A model generated the notes under the pieces. It had not been told where the DNA came from. It did no database searches and saw only the letters and a program-made list of their open reading frames with translations. Below, one piece after another: positions 1 through 9,949 of a stretch of DNA of 47,927 bases (its first letter is position 1; every line of letters starts with the position of its first letter). The DNA lies in contig JAIEPV010000114.1 in assembly GCA_019748215.1 (NCBI GenBank), positions 1-47,927 of the forward strand. The letters are read 5' to 3'. The stretch comes from Hyphomicrobium sp. (GTDB taxonomy: Bacteria; Pseudomonadota; Alphaproteobacteria; Rhizobiales; Hyphomicrobiaceae). The position numbers and the translations under genes were made by a program.

Positions 1-2
1 AG

Positions 3-293
3 CCTAAACTCGTTCTGATCGATGGCAACAAAGCCCCGCGCCTCGCCATGGCGACACGCACCATCGTCAAGGGCGATGCCAAATGTTTGTCGATCGCGGC
101 GGCATCGATCATCGCCAAAGTCACCCGCGATCGCATCATGGTAGCGCTCGCCAAGGAATATCCGGGCTACGGCTTTGAGCGCCACAAGGGCTATGGCACG
201 CCGGAACATCAAGCTGCGATGGCGAAACTCGGCGCGTGCGCGCTGCACCGGCGATCCTTCAAGCCGGTGCAACTGGCGCTTGGCTTACTTTGA
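3..293 (+). CDS. rnhB: Ribonuclease HII, C-terminal part (5' end outside window)
   Basis: RNase HII cleaves the RNA strand of RNA-DNA hybrids and starts removal of ribonucleotides misincorporated in DNA. The reading frame is open from the left edge of the window, so only about the last 96 residues are present. They carry the typical C-terminal half of the family: an LIDGN segment close to the edge, then TIVKGDAKCLSIAAASIIAK, then YPGYGFERHKGYGT and a final HRRSF. The DG and the KGD...AAASIIAKV blocks are family hallmarks; the N-terminal catalytic residues lie off the window. The gene sits 220 bp upstream of ccrM on the same strand, a common alphaproteobacterial pairing. Identification is firm although the gene is partial. 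Confidence 0.93.
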   Translation, partial: PKLVLIDGNKAPRLAMATRTIVKGDAKCLSIAAASIIAKVTRDRIMVALAKEYPGYGFERHKGYGTPEHQAAMAKLGACALHRRSFKPVQLALGLL

Positions 294-351
294 CGGCAGC
301 CGATCGCGACTTTGCATGCCAGCCAAAGTTCAGGCGCCTGAGTTGCTGATA

Positions 352-478
352 GAATCGAAAAAATAAACATCACAAATCGTCGGCGCAGACCGCTGTCACG
401 GCTACCCAAGACGAACCTTCCTCGTCTACGGTGAGGGCAATGCGGGGCGGTGTCAGCCGCCGCGCTGTCTATCGAGTC
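352..478 (+). promoter_or_regulatory. Two GANTC sites upstream of ccrM
   Basis: GAATC lies at 352-356 and GAGTC at 474-478, both in the gap between rnhB and ccrM. GANTC is the site methylated by CcrM enzymes. In Caulobacter crescentus the ccrM promoter region itself contains GANTC sites whose methylation state affects transcription, so these two sites could take part in self-regulation here. That role is an inference from position. I could not define a convincing -35/-10 pair in this 220 bp gap. Confidence 0.4.
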
Positions 479-501
479 ATGCCGCGTTTGGCATTCAGTA
501 G

Positions 502-1641
<1,140 letters not shown>

Positions 1642-1674
1642 CGGTTTTATTGTCGGCGGTGAGGCCTCTCAGTG

Positions 1675-2913
1675 TTATGTGAAGGCCGCATCCTGCAAGC
1701 CGTGCGCGACAAGCTTTCGCATCACGCTTGGCAGTCCGGCCGCGTTGAGATCACGCCGGTGGACCCATTGGCACCGCTCCTGATCGGCCCAGAATGTCAG
1801 CGCCGTATCGACCGGCACCAGCGCCCGATGCACCACACACTGCAGCCGGAAATGCGTGAACGCATGCACAACCTCACCGGGCACCTGCCACCACGACGCC
1901 GACACCGGGGCTGATCGCGTCGCGTCTTTCGCGATGGGCGGTGTATCACCCCACGGCGATGACGGCACTTCCAGCATGCCGCCGAGCAACCCGGCATCGG
2001 GCCGGCGACGCAGTAAAACCGCACCGTCCTCGCGCAGCACCAAGTAAGCCAAACCATAACGTGTCGGCCGCGCGGTTTTAGCGGCTTTCAGGGGCAGCAG
2101 CCCTGCAATGCCTTGCGCGTTGGCCGCGCAATCCTGTTGCAGCGGGCACATGAGGCATGAAGGTTTCTTCGGCGTGCACACTTGGGCGCCGAGATCCATC
2201 ATCGCCTGGGCAAAGTCGCCTGGCCGGCGAGTTGGCGTCAGCGTCGCGGCGAGCCGGGAGATTTCAGGTTTTGCTTTCGGCAGAGCCTGGCGCACGGCAA
2301 ACAAGCGCGACACGACCCGCTCAATGTTGCCATCGACGGGCGTCGCCTTTACGCCAAACGCAATGGCGGCGATGGCTGCGGCGGTGTACGGGCCGATGCC
2401 GGGAAGTGTGCGCAAGTCTTTTTCATTCGACGGAAAAACACCGCCAAAGTCTCGCACGATGGCGTCGGCGCAGGCTTTCAAATTGCGCGCCCGCGAATAA
2501 TAGCCAAGTCCGGCCCACTGCTGCAGAACATCATCCTGCGAGGCGGCGGCAAGGGCTGTGACGGTTGGCCAGAGCGTTACGAACTTTTCAAAATAGGGGA
2601 TGACGGCTTTCACCGTCGTTTGCTGCAACATGATTTCCGATAGCCAAACGCGATACGGATCGGCCTTGCGGCGCGGCGCGTAGCGCCACGGCAGATGGCG
2701 GCGTTCGGCGTCGTACCAAGCAAGCAGCTCTCGAACTGTTTCTGCTCCGGCGGGGCGCAGCGGCAATTGCGGCTGTCGGTGCGCCGGCACTGCTTTGCCA
2801 GCTGACGTTTTGCCCCGCACCGCCTTGCTCATGATCGGCTTTTCGGCAACTGCGGACATGCGTCCCCCAGGATCTCTGCGCGGCGCTTTGTGCGCCAACG
2901 TCATCAGCGGCAC
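1675..2913 (-). CDS. mutY: Adenine DNA glycosylase MutY
   Basis: Removes adenine mispaired with 8-oxoguanine. Counting from the start at 2913, the helix-hairpin-helix glycosylase domain spans about residues 58-240: the catalytic Glu is in SEIMLQQT (E93), the hairpin is LPGIGPYTAAAIAAIAFG (169-187), and the catalytic Asp is in TPVDGNIER (D194). The [4Fe-4S] cysteines follow with the usual spacing C-X6-C-X2-C-X5-C (C246, C253, C256, C262). The remainder resembles the Nudix-like C-terminal domain that reads 8-oxoG. The first ~50 residues are basic and unlike the family core; methionines at 2859 and 2832 are alternative starts and would give a more ordinary length. The gene is divergent from the DUF721 gene, with only a 65 bp gap. 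Confidence 0.95.
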   Translation of the reverse strand: MPLMTLAHKAPRRDPGGRMSAVAEKPIMSKAVRGKTSAGKAVPAHRQPQLPLRPAGAETVRELLAWYDAERRHLPWRYAPRRKADPYRVWLSEIMLQQTTVKAVIPYFEKFVTLWPTVTALAAASQDDVLQQWAGLGYYSRARNLKACADAIVRDFGGVFPSNEKDLRTLPGIGPYTAAAIAAIAFGVKATPVDGNIERVVSRLFAVRQALPKAKPEISRLAATLTPTRRPGDFAQAMMDLGAQVCTPKKPSCLMCPLQQDCAANAQGIAGLLPLKAAKTARPTRYGLAYLVLREDGAVLLRRRPDAGLLGGMLEVPSSPWGDTPPIAKDATRSAPVSASWWQVPGEVVHAFTHFRLQCVVHRALVPVDTALTFWADQERCQWVHRRDLNAAGLPSVMRKLVAHGLQDAAFT

Positions 2914-2984
2914 TTCCGAATCGTCTCGACAATGGTAGACCTCACCATGAGCTCCTCAAATGACCGTTACGGATTGACGTGGTG

Positions 2985-3557
2985 ATGCCGACATTCAAAT
3001 CGCTGGATCCAAGGCTCGGCATGGGCAATCGCCTGCCGCCCGACCGTCGCAAAGGGTCCAAAAGCTATGTTCGTGCGGCCGGCAGCTTTGTGCCGCGCCT
3101 AACGGCCAAAGTGTTCGAACGATACGGATTTCACAGCGCCGAGATCATGACGTCGTGGGCCGCCGTCGCTGGCGCCGAAATTGCCGCCGTCTCAGCCCCC
3201 GAGCGGTTGCGATGGCCGCGCGGCGCAGCGGCCGCGTCATCGGAACCGGGCGAAACGGCCGGCAGTGCTGCCACTCTGATCCTGCGCGTCGAGCCAGCGC
3301 ATGCTTTAGATATTGACTACCGGGCCGGCGAGATTGCCGACCGCATCAACCGTTATTTCGGCTATCGCGCGGTGGCAGCGATAAAGATATTGCAAGCGCC
3401 GCTGGCCAGAACACAGAACCAGTGCATCCAACCTACGGCGTCGATGCGTCCGCTGCCCCCGCCGCCGTCGTCGCTCGATCGCATCTGCGATGACGGCCTG
3501 AAGCTCGCACTGACGGCGCTTTGGCAAAGCGTGGCGGCCGAAAGCACGCGGCTCTGA
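2985..3557 (+). CDS. DUF721 / DciA-like protein
   Basis: A 190-residue protein of the DUF721 family, which includes the replicative-helicase loader DciA. The recognisable region begins at AKVFERYGFHSAEIMTSWAAVAGAEIA, where the Trp-containing segment is the family signature. It continues through a hydrophobic strand (ATLILRVEPAHALDIDYRAG) and a helix ending in NRYFGYRAVAAIKIL. A low-complexity Gly/Ala/Ser insert lies between the two halves. Two GTG codons (2979, 2982) directly precede the ATG at 2985, and no strong ribosome-binding site distinguishes them. Many alphaproteobacteria have a mutY-DUF721-dsbA-smc order, as here. The helicase-loading role is inferred from the family and has not been shown for this branch. 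Confidence 0.8.
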   Translation: MPTFKSLDPRLGMGNRLPPDRRKGSKSYVRAAGSFVPRLTAKVFERYGFHSAEIMTSWAAVAGAEIAAVSAPERLRWPRGAAAASSEPGETAGSAATLILRVEPAHALDIDYRAGEIADRINRYFGYRAVAAIKILQAPLARTQNQCIQPTASMRPLPPPPSSLDRICDDGLKLALTALWQSVAAESTRL

Positions 3558-3787
3558 GCCGCTCCGTCGAAGTTCTGCGAGAAGTCTGTCCGTCGGCAGC
3601 TGAATGGTGTCGAGCGAAGCTGCGCTCCACAAGCGCCGCGCCAAGCCCCAACATGACAGGGCATTCAGTTGCCATTCACGGGCGATTTGCCTTAATCGAG
3701 GTTGGGTTCCGTGTTAGGCGGGACGAAATTTATCGCCGCCCGCGTTCCGCGAGGCAGGTATCAGCGCCGCGTAGAGGAGCTATCGCC

Positions 3788-4483
3788 TTGAACGACATCA
3801 CGAAATCAGTCACGGTCAAATCGGTTCAGCGAGGTTCTTTTTTGACGGCCCTGGCGGGCGCGACTGTTGCCCTTTTGCTGGCATGGCCGACGCCGGGCTA
3901 CGCACAGAAAAAGACCGGCCCCGCGGAAGTCCCGGTCGAAGAACTGATGAAAGCCACCGATCTGCCGGACTTGAGCTTTGGGCCTGCGGACGCAAAAGTG
4001 ACGATCGTTGAGTATGCGTCGATGACCTGCGGTCACTGCGCAAACTTCGCCACCAAGGTCTTCCCCGAATTCAAGACGAAGTATATCGATAGCGGCAAGG
4101 TGCGCTTCATCCTGCGCGAATTCCCGCTCGATAACCTGGCCGCGGCCGCTTCGATGCTGGCGCGCTGCGCTGGTGGCGAAAAAACGCTGCCGATGGTCGA
4201 GACGCTCTACGCCAAACAGGCGGATTGGGCCTTTACCCAAGGCAATCCTGTGCCGAAGCTATTCGACATCGCCAAGCAGGCCGGCTTCACGCAGGAGAGC
4301 TTCGACAAGTGCCTCACCGATCAAAAGCTTCTTGATCAGATCACGGCCCAGCGCACGCGCGCCAGTGATACCTTCGGGGTGAGCGCGACGCCGACGTTTT
4401 TCATCAACGGCAAGCGCTTGACCGAAACACCCACGGTCGCTGCCTTTGACAAGGTGATCGAGCCCATTCTGGCCGCTAAGTAA
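3788..4483 (+). CDS. Periplasmic DsbA-family thiol:disulfide oxidoreductase
   Basis: A 231-residue exported thioredoxin-fold protein. I set the start at the TTG at 3788 because a clear Shine-Dalgarno, AGAGGAG (3773-3779), lies 8 bases ahead. The frame also continues upstream, but there it overlaps the DUF721 gene and looks unlike a protein. A Sec signal peptide follows (hydrophobic FLTALAGATVALLLAW, probable cleavage after GYA). The active-site motif is CGHC (C81, C84) in YASMTCGHC, and the cis-proline loop is ATPTFF (P202). The insertion between these carries REFPLDNLA, typical of DsbA/BdbD-type proteins. It probably oxidises cysteines in secreted proteins. The next gene, 12 bp downstream, is a paralogue, so the pair is probably co-transcribed. 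Confidence 0.9.
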   Translation: MNDITKSVTVKSVQRGSFLTALAGATVALLLAWPTPGYAQKKTGPAEVPVEELMKATDLPDLSFGPADAKVTIVEYASMTCGHCANFATKVFPEFKTKYIDSGKVRFILREFPLDNLAAAASMLARCAGGEKTLPMVETLYAKQADWAFTQGNPVPKLFDIAKQAGFTQESFDKCLTDQKLLDQITAQRTRASDTFGVSATPTFFINGKRLTETPTVAAFDKVIEPILAAK

Positions 4484-4495
4484 GCGCACTCAGAC

Positions 4496-5305
4496 ATGAT
4501 CAACCACGCCCTTCGCCACGTGAGCGCCGTGCTCGCTTTATCGGTCGCCGGAGCCTTAACCGGGTGCGGCGCCGACGGCCTTCCGCCGGTCGCGAATTTG
4601 ACGAAGGACGGAGCAGCCGGGGGTGGGGCTTACCCCTCCATCGCTGCCGATAGCAAAGATGAAATGCCAAACGCCTTCGGCGACCCGACCTCGAAGGTCG
4701 CCGGTGGACGCGAGGTCATTGTTAATCCGACGCAAGCAGACATTCTCGCCGTTGGCCCCCTGCCCGAGTTTTCAATTGGAAGCGCCACGGCCCCGGTGAC
4801 AATCGTCGAATACGCGTCACTGACGTGCCCGCACTGCAAGCGCTTTCATGCCGAAATTTTTCCCGAGTTGAAGCGAACCTACATCGACACCGGGAAAGTT
4901 CGCTTCATTTTGCGGGAATTTCCGATCGGCAAGACATCCGGTATGGCAACGATCACGCTGCGCTGTGCTCCGCCGGACAAATATCTAACCCTGTTTGGCA
5001 AGTTCCTCGAGCAGCAGCCAAATTGGGTGTCGCAGGAGGTGCGTCTCGATCCGATTTTCGCTGTTGCACAACAGGTGGGGATGACGCGGGGCGAATTTGA
5101 CGCCTGCCGAGAGAATCAGGGCATGATCGAAGGGCTTAAGTGGGTGAAGGATCGCGGACGCAAGCTCGGCATCATTGGCACGCCGAATTTTTTCGTTGGC
5201 GAAAAGCTCGTCAAAAGCGTTCTGACCATGGCTGAAATTCGTGCGCTCGTAGAGCCGCAGCTTCAGGGAAGTGCGCCGGCCTCTGCCGCCGCCGAGGCGC
5301 AGTAG
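4496..5305 (+). CDS. DsbA-family oxidoreductase, predicted lipoprotein
   Basis: A 269-residue paralogue of the preceding gene. The N-terminus has a lipoprotein signal (hydrophobic AVLALSVAGA followed by LTGC, lipid-modified Cys at 24) instead of a plain signal peptide. A low-complexity linker of about 60 residues then precedes the thioredoxin-like domain, which begins near VGPLPEFSIG. The active site is CPHC (C111, C114) in YASLTCPHC, and the cis-proline loop is GTPNFF (P230). The FILREFPI segment is shared with the upstream protein, supporting a tandem duplication. The CPHC dipeptide is that of classical DsbA, whereas the first copy has CGHC, so their redox potentials may differ. The gene lies 57 bp upstream of smc. 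Confidence 0.88.
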   Translation: MINHALRHVSAVLALSVAGALTGCGADGLPPVANLTKDGAAGGGAYPSIAADSKDEMPNAFGDPTSKVAGGREVIVNPTQADILAVGPLPEFSIGSATAPVTIVEYASLTCPHCKRFHAEIFPELKRTYIDTGKVRFILREFPIGKTSGMATITLRCAPPDKYLTLFGKFLEQQPNWVSQEVRLDPIFAVAQQVGMTRGEFDACRENQGMIEGLKWVKDRGRKLGIIGTPNFFVGEKLVKSVLTMAEIRALVEPQLQGSAPASAAAEAQ

Positions 5306-5362
5306 GCGCGACCGAGCTGTTCGTCCCAGCCCCTGTGATCGAGCTTCGAGGACGGTCGACCC

Positions 5363-8300
5363 ATGAAAATCAACAAGCTTCGGCTGCTCGGCTTCAAATC
5401 GTTCGTTGAAGCGACGGAACTCGTCATCGAGCCGGGCTTGACCGGTGTTGTTGGCCCCAATGGCTGCGGCAAGTCCAATCTGCTCGAGGCTCTGCGTTGG
5501 GTGATGGGCGAGACCTCGCACAAGTCGATGCGCGCTGCCGCCATGGACGACGTGATTTTTTCCGGCACGACCTCCCGACCCGAGCGCCAAAGCGCCGAAG
5601 TGACGATGTTCCTGGACAATAGCGAACGCCTTGCGCCGGCCGAATTCAACGGCGCCGACGTCATCGAAATCACCCGCCGGATCGAGCGGGAAGCCGGCTC
5701 AGCCTATCGCATCAATGGCCGCGACGTGCGTGCCCGCGACGTGAAAGTCTTGTTCGAAGACGCGGCGACGGGTGCACGTTCACCGGCGCTGGTGCGGCAG
5801 GGGCAAATCGGCGAAATCGTCAACGCCAAGCCGGAGCAGCGCCGTCGAATTCTCGAGGATGCGGCTGGCATCGCCGGGCTGCACACGCGCCGTCACGAAG
5901 CCGAACTGCGGTTGCGGGCGGCGGAGGGCAATCTGGAACGTCTGAGCGATGTTCTAGGGCAGCTCGGCAGCCAGGCAGAGAGCTTGAAACGGCAAGCACG
6001 GCAAGCGAAACGCTACAAGGAAATTTCCGGCGAGATCCGCCAGCAGGAGGCGCTCGCCCTGCATCTCGCGTGGCAGGACGCACAGAATTCAGTGGCGAGC
6101 GAAGAGGCGCATCTGGCCGATGCTCTTTCGCGACTCGGCACGGCGACGCAAGCGGAAGCGAAAGCCTTCAACGACGAAGTGCGCCTCGCTGAAAGCGTGC
6201 CGCCGTTGCGCGACACCGAAGCGGTGAAAGCCGCAGCCCTCGCGCGCTTCAAGATCGAACAGGAAAACCTCGATCGCGAGGCTGAGCGCGCGGCAACACG
6301 GGCCCGCGACCTCGAAGCGCGCATCAAGCAGCTTGAGGCCGACGTGGCGCGTGAAAGCGGCTTCATTCGCGAGGCCAAAGAAACGCTGGTTCACCTCGTC
6401 GCCGATCTAGCAGCCATCAAAGACGCCGAACAGAGCACTGCGGCAGAAGAAACCAAAGTCCGCGCTACGCTCGATGATGCCGAGCAAACGCGGATCGCCG
6501 CTGACGCGCACTTTGCAGAGGTGACGCACCGGGCGGCCGAAGCGCGCGCCAAGCTCCGAAGTCTTGAGCAGGCGTTGACCGAGCGCAAGGACACGGTTGC
6601 AAAGATTGCCAAACACCTCGTCGGACTGGACGCGCAGATTACGACGCTAACCGCCGACGCGCCCGATGCCGTCAAGCTCGCCGGCATCTCGGATCGCGGC
6701 TTGACGCTGGCTCAGGAGATCACTGCGCTCGATCAGCAGGCGGTTGCCGCCGAAGACGCGACACGCAACGCCCAAGCCGAAGCCAAACAACGCCGCGACG
6801 ATGCGGCCCGGGTGCGCCTCGCAGCCAACGCCTTTTCGACCGAACGCGAGACCATCGCCACGTTGCTTGCTCCGGCCAATGACGGCGGATACGCGCCCGT
6901 TGTCGATCATATTCGCGTATCTCCCGGTTACGAGACAGCTCTTGGCGCCGCTCTCGGCGACGATCTGGAAGCGCCGATCGAGCCGGATGCGAGCATCCAC
7001 TGGCGCCACATGGATATTGCCGTCGACGATCATGCGCTGCCCGCCGATGCCGAACCACTGGTCATGCACGTCGAAGCGCCTAGCGCGTTGACGCGCCGCC
7101 TGCGCCAGATCGGTGTCGTCAGTCGCGGTGAAGGACATCGGCTTCAACCACATCTGAAACCCGGCCAGCGCCTCGTCTCACGCGAAGGTGACCTTTGGCG
7201 TTGGGATGGGTTTGTCGCTGCCGCCGATGGCGTGACGCCGGCCGCACAACGCCTCGCCCACAAAAACCGCCTGGCCGAACTCGATCGCAGCGCGGCCGAT
7301 GTGCTGGCTAAAGCCAAGGATACCATCGACGCCGAGCGCGCGGCGAGCGAAGCGGCGGTTCGGGCCGACGCGGAAGAGCGCCGGTTGCGCCACCTATCGC
7401 GTGAAAAACACGCCGAATTGGCCAATGTCCGCCAGCAACTCACCGCCATGGAACGTGCGGCGCGCGACAGCGAAACGAAGCTTGCGGCCGCCACCGCACA
7501 ACGGATGCGGTTCGATGAGGATCTGACACTCGCGCAAGCACGCCATGTCGAAATCGAAGCGCACATCGTCGAGATGAGCCAGGACGAAGATTTAGAGCCG
7601 CAACTCAAAGCCGCGCAAGCCGATGCCGAGCGCGCCCGCCGTGACGTCGCCGAAGCCCGGGTCGCACTCGGCAGCCTAGAACGCGATCGCCAAATACGCT
7701 CGGAACGGATCCGGCACGTCAGCGCCGATACGGCGCGGTGGGCCGCACGCCAAAACAGCGCGGAAGAGCAAGTCGCAACGCTTGACGTACGCCTGAGCGA
7801 AGCGCGCACCGAACTTGAAGCCTACACCGGCTTGCCTGAAAAAATTGCCAAGCAGCGTGATCTGCTTTTGACGGAACTGTCGCGTGCCGACACTGAGCGT
7901 CGCCAATCGGCCGATGCGCTGGCTGCGGCAGAAAGCGCGGTGCGTGCGGCGACGCAAACCCTGCGGCACGTTCAAGCTGACGTCAGCGCTGCGCGCGAAG
8001 CCAAAGCCCGCATTGAAACCAAACTGGAGAGTGCGCGTCTGCGCCGTCAAGACGAAGCCCGGCGCATTCGCGAAACGCTGGAAGTCGCGCCTGAGAATTG
8101 CCTATCGCTCGCCGCACTCGCGCCGGGAACAGAACTGCCAAACCTTGCCGACGTCGAACGCCTCCTCAACCGCTTGCGCGCCGATCGCGAAAGGCTGGGC
8201 GGCGTCAATCTTCAGGCTGACGAGGACCTAGTGGCCTTGTCGTCGCAGCTCGAATCCATGACGGCTGAACGCGATGACGTTGAGCAGGCGATCGCCAAGC

Positions 8301-8824
8301 TGCGCGGCGCCATCGGCCAACTCAACAAAGAGGGCAAAGCCCGGCTCGATGACGCGTTCAAAATCGTCAACGGCCATTTCGAGCGATTGTTCACGCATTT
8401 GTTCGGCGGCGGTGAAGCGCGCCTCGAAATGATCGAGAGTCCAGAAGATCCGCTAGAAGGCGGGCTAGAAATCATCGCCAAGCCGCCGGGGAAGAAACCG
8501 GCGACACTGTCATTGCTCTCGGGCGGCGAACAAACGCTGACAGCACTGTCGCTGATCTTCGCAGTGTTCTTGACCAACCCGTCGCCGATTTGTGTGCTGG
8601 ATGAAGTCGACGCGCCGCTTGATGATGCCAATGTCGATCGCTTCTGCCGCCTGATGGAGCAAATGGCCGCCGAGACCGCGACGCGCTTTCTCGTCATCAC
8701 CCACCACCCGATGACGATGGCGCGCATGAATAGGCTGTTCGGCGTGACGATGGCGGAAAAAGGGATCTCACAGCTCGTCTCCGTTGACCTGCAAACGGCG
8801 CAGAGTTTCCAGGAAGCCGTGTAA
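5363..8824 (+). CDS. smc: Chromosome segregation protein SMC
   Basis: The structural-maintenance-of-chromosomes ATPase, which with ScpA/ScpB compacts and helps segregate the chromosome. At 1153 residues it has the usual size. The Walker A (GPNGCGKSN, residues 31-39) is at the N-terminus. A long coiled coil rich in Ala, Glu and Arg follows, with a globular hinge at about residues 500-640 (from GGYAPVVDHIRV to the LWRWDGF region). The returning coiled coil leads to the C-terminal head, which has the ABC signature LSGGEQ near residue 1051 and Walker B VLDEVDAPLDD near 1078. All parts are intact. ATG start; the operon with the two DsbA-like genes is inferred from strand and spacing. Confidence 0.97.
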   Translation: MKINKLRLLGFKSFVEATELVIEPGLTGVVGPNGCGKSNLLEALRWVMGETSHKSMRAAAMDDVIFSGTTSRPERQSAEVTMFLDNSERLAPAEFNGADVIEITRRIEREAGSAYRINGRDVRARDVKVLFEDAATGARSPALVRQGQIGEIVNAKPEQRRRILEDAAGIAGLHTRRHEAELRLRAAEGNLERLSDVLGQLGSQAESLKRQARQAKRYKEISGEIRQQEALALHLAWQDAQNSVASEEAHLADALSRLGTATQAEAKAFNDEVRLAESVPPLRDTEAVKAAALARFKIEQENLDREAERAATRARDLEARIKQLEADVARESGFIREAKETLVHLVADLAAIKDAEQSTAAEETKVRATLDDAEQTRIAADAHFAEVTHRAAEARAKLRSLEQALTERKDTVAKIAKHLVGLDAQITTLTADAPDAVKLAGISDRGLTLAQEITALDQQAVAAEDATRNAQAEAKQRRDDAARVRLAANAFSTERETIATLLAPANDGGYAPVVDHIRVSPGYETALGAALGDDLEAPIEPDASIHWRHMDIAVDDHALPADAEPLVMHVEAPSALTRRLRQIGVVSRGEGHRLQPHLKPGQRLVSREGDLWRWDGFVAAADGVTPAAQRLAHKNRLAELDRSAADVLAKAKDTIDAERAASEAAVRADAEERRLRHLSREKHAELANVRQQLTAMERAARDSETKLAAATAQRMRFDEDLTLAQARHVEIEAHIVEMSQDEDLEPQLKAAQADAERARRDVAEARVALGSLERDRQIRSERIRHVSADTARWAARQNSAEEQVATLDVRLSEARTELEAYTGLPEKIAKQRDLLLTELSRADTERRQSADALAAAESAVRAATQTLRHVQADVSAAREAKARIETKLESARLRRQDEARRIRETLEVAPENCLSLAALAPGTELPNLADVERLLNRLRADRERLGGVNLQADEDLVALSSQLESMTAERDDVEQAIAKLRGAIGQLNKEGKARLDDAFKIVNGHFERLFTHLFGGGEARLEMIESPEDPLEGGLEIIAKPPGKKPATLSLLSGGEQTLTALSLIFAVFLTNPSPICVLDEVDAPLDDANVDRFCRLMEQMAAETATRFLVITHHPMTMARMNRLFGVTMAEKGISQLVSVDLQTAQSFQEAV

Positions 8825-8921
8825 ATCGGCCGGGATTTCGACCGCACCACCCTTGGCATGTGAGGAACAATCGGCTCAACCGGCCGTTGATGAGGCAAGC
8901 TTGCAACAAAGGAGCTTGCTC

Positions 8922-9242
8922 ATGAAAAGTCCGTCGCAGATGCGCCCATCAGATCCCAGCATATCGACGTCTGACGTCCGCCAAGGGTCGCCGAAACAAC
9001 TGAATTTTCGGGTGTTGGCTGTGTCGCTGGCGCTTGCTGTCGCGGTCGGCCTGGTAATGGTCGGGTCGTTCTGGTTCGTTACACCCAATAATGTCGAGGG
9101 CGTGCCCGAACGACCCGGTGTCTCTCAAGGTGAGACAGTTAGCCCTGACGCGACCACGCCTGCGCCATCCGTTCCGACCGACGGCGCACCTGCCGAAACG
9201 ACGCCGGCCGCGCCGGTCTCGCCACCGCCGACAACACCCTAA
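8922..9242 (+). CDS. Small single-pass membrane protein, Pro/Thr-rich tail
   Basis: A 106-residue protein I do not recognise. The frame extends upstream, but an AAAGGAG Shine-Dalgarno (8908-8914) points to the ATG at 8922. A polar N-terminal ~30 residues precede one transmembrane helix (VLAVSLALAVAVGLVMVGSF), and the C-terminal ~50 residues are Pro, Thr, Ala and Ser rich with no cysteine. This resembles a bitopic inner-membrane protein with a disordered periplasmic tail. It lies 97 bp after smc and is followed by a strong terminator, so it probably ends the smc transcription unit. No function is assigned. Confidence 0.6.
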   Translation: MKSPSQMRPSDPSISTSDVRQGSPKQLNFRVLAVSLALAVAVGLVMVGSFWFVTPNNVEGVPERPGVSQGETVSPDATTPAPSVPTDGAPAETTPAAPVSPPPTTP

Positions 9243-9301
9243 AGAAGGCGAGTATCCACGGCGTTTGGCGATCCACGTGCCCGACATCCGCAATATTTTT
9301 T

Positions 9302-9334
9302 ACGGCCCCCGCGTCCTGCGGGGGCCGTTTTTTA
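9302..9334 (+). terminator. Strong rho-independent terminator
   Basis: A perfect 11-bp GC-rich stem (ACGGCCCCCGC at 9302-9312 with its complement at 9318-9328) with a 5-base loop is followed directly by a run of six T (9328-9333). It separates the smc region from the ATP synthase promoter. Confidence 0.93.
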
Positions 9335-9442
9335 TATGCGCGTCGAGATGGCGCTATGGTGACTGTCGGGCGCTCAGAAGCCGACGTATAACCTGCGCGC
9401 ATTCGCCGTACCTTCCGCATCGACGTCCCGAGCCCCGTTTCC

Positions 9443-9471
9443 TTGACACCCCCTAACCCCGAAACTATGGT
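9443..9471 (+). promoter_or_regulatory. Probable sigma-70 promoter of the atp operon
   Basis: A consensus -35 box TTGACA (9443-9448) and a -10-like TATGGT (9466-9471) are separated by exactly 17 bp. They lie 63 bp ahead of atpI and downstream of the preceding terminator, so this is the natural promoter for atpIBEF'F. Confidence 0.7.
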
Positions 9472-9533
9472 CCGCCGCATTCGAAGTCTCCGACGCGACA
9501 GGTTTTCCCGCAGTTTTTCGGACCGAAAATGCG

Positions 9534-9938
9534 ATGTCTGACCAAGGTGATGACCTCGGGCCTGGACATGGCCAAATCAGTCCTGAAGAACGTGCGGCGC
9601 TGAAGCAGCGGTCGGAGGGGATAGGCAAGCGGCTCGATGAGGTCAAATCTCGTCAGGTTGCAGGGCGACCGCACGACACCGCTCGAGGCGCCGCCTACGG
9701 CCAAGCCTTCAAAATTGCGGCAGAGTTGATTGCCGGATTAGTCTTCGGCGGGGCTGTCGGTTGGTTTTTGGACAAGCAGTTTGGCACGCTGCCGTTTCTG
9801 CTGGTCCTGTTCGTAATGCTCGGCTTTGCCGCCGGGCTGCTGAACGTCATTCGAGGGGCCAGGCAGGCACAAGCCGCCGCCGAGCCGTTGCAACGCGCCA
9901 GTCCGTCTGTCGCCGACGATGAAGACGACGAGAAGTAG
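9534..9938 (+). CDS. atpI: ATP synthase assembly protein AtpI
   Basis: A 134-residue membrane protein of the AtpI/subunit I family, which helps assemble the c-ring and is not part of the final enzyme. The N-terminal ~50 residues are charged. Two transmembrane helices follow (around ELIAGLVFGGAVGWFLDKQF and PFLLVLFVMLGFAAGLLNVI); the GxxxGxxxD pattern of the first is typical. The C-terminus is acidic. It is the first gene of the F0 cluster, 11 bp before atpB. Confidence 0.9.
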   Translation: MSDQGDDLGPGHGQISPEERAALKQRSEGIGKRLDEVKSRQVAGRPHDTARGAAYGQAFKIAAELIAGLVFGGAVGWFLDKQFGTLPFLLVLFVMLGFAAGLLNVIRGARQAQAAAEPLQRASPSVADDEDDEK

Positions 9939-9949
9939 GGGAGCCTGAC

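Noticed and set aside
3521-3787. N-terminal extension of the first DsbA-like protein
   Set aside because: The frame is open here but overlaps the DUF721 gene, has no signal peptide before it, and the TTG at 3788 has a strong Shine-Dalgarno and a signal peptide right after.
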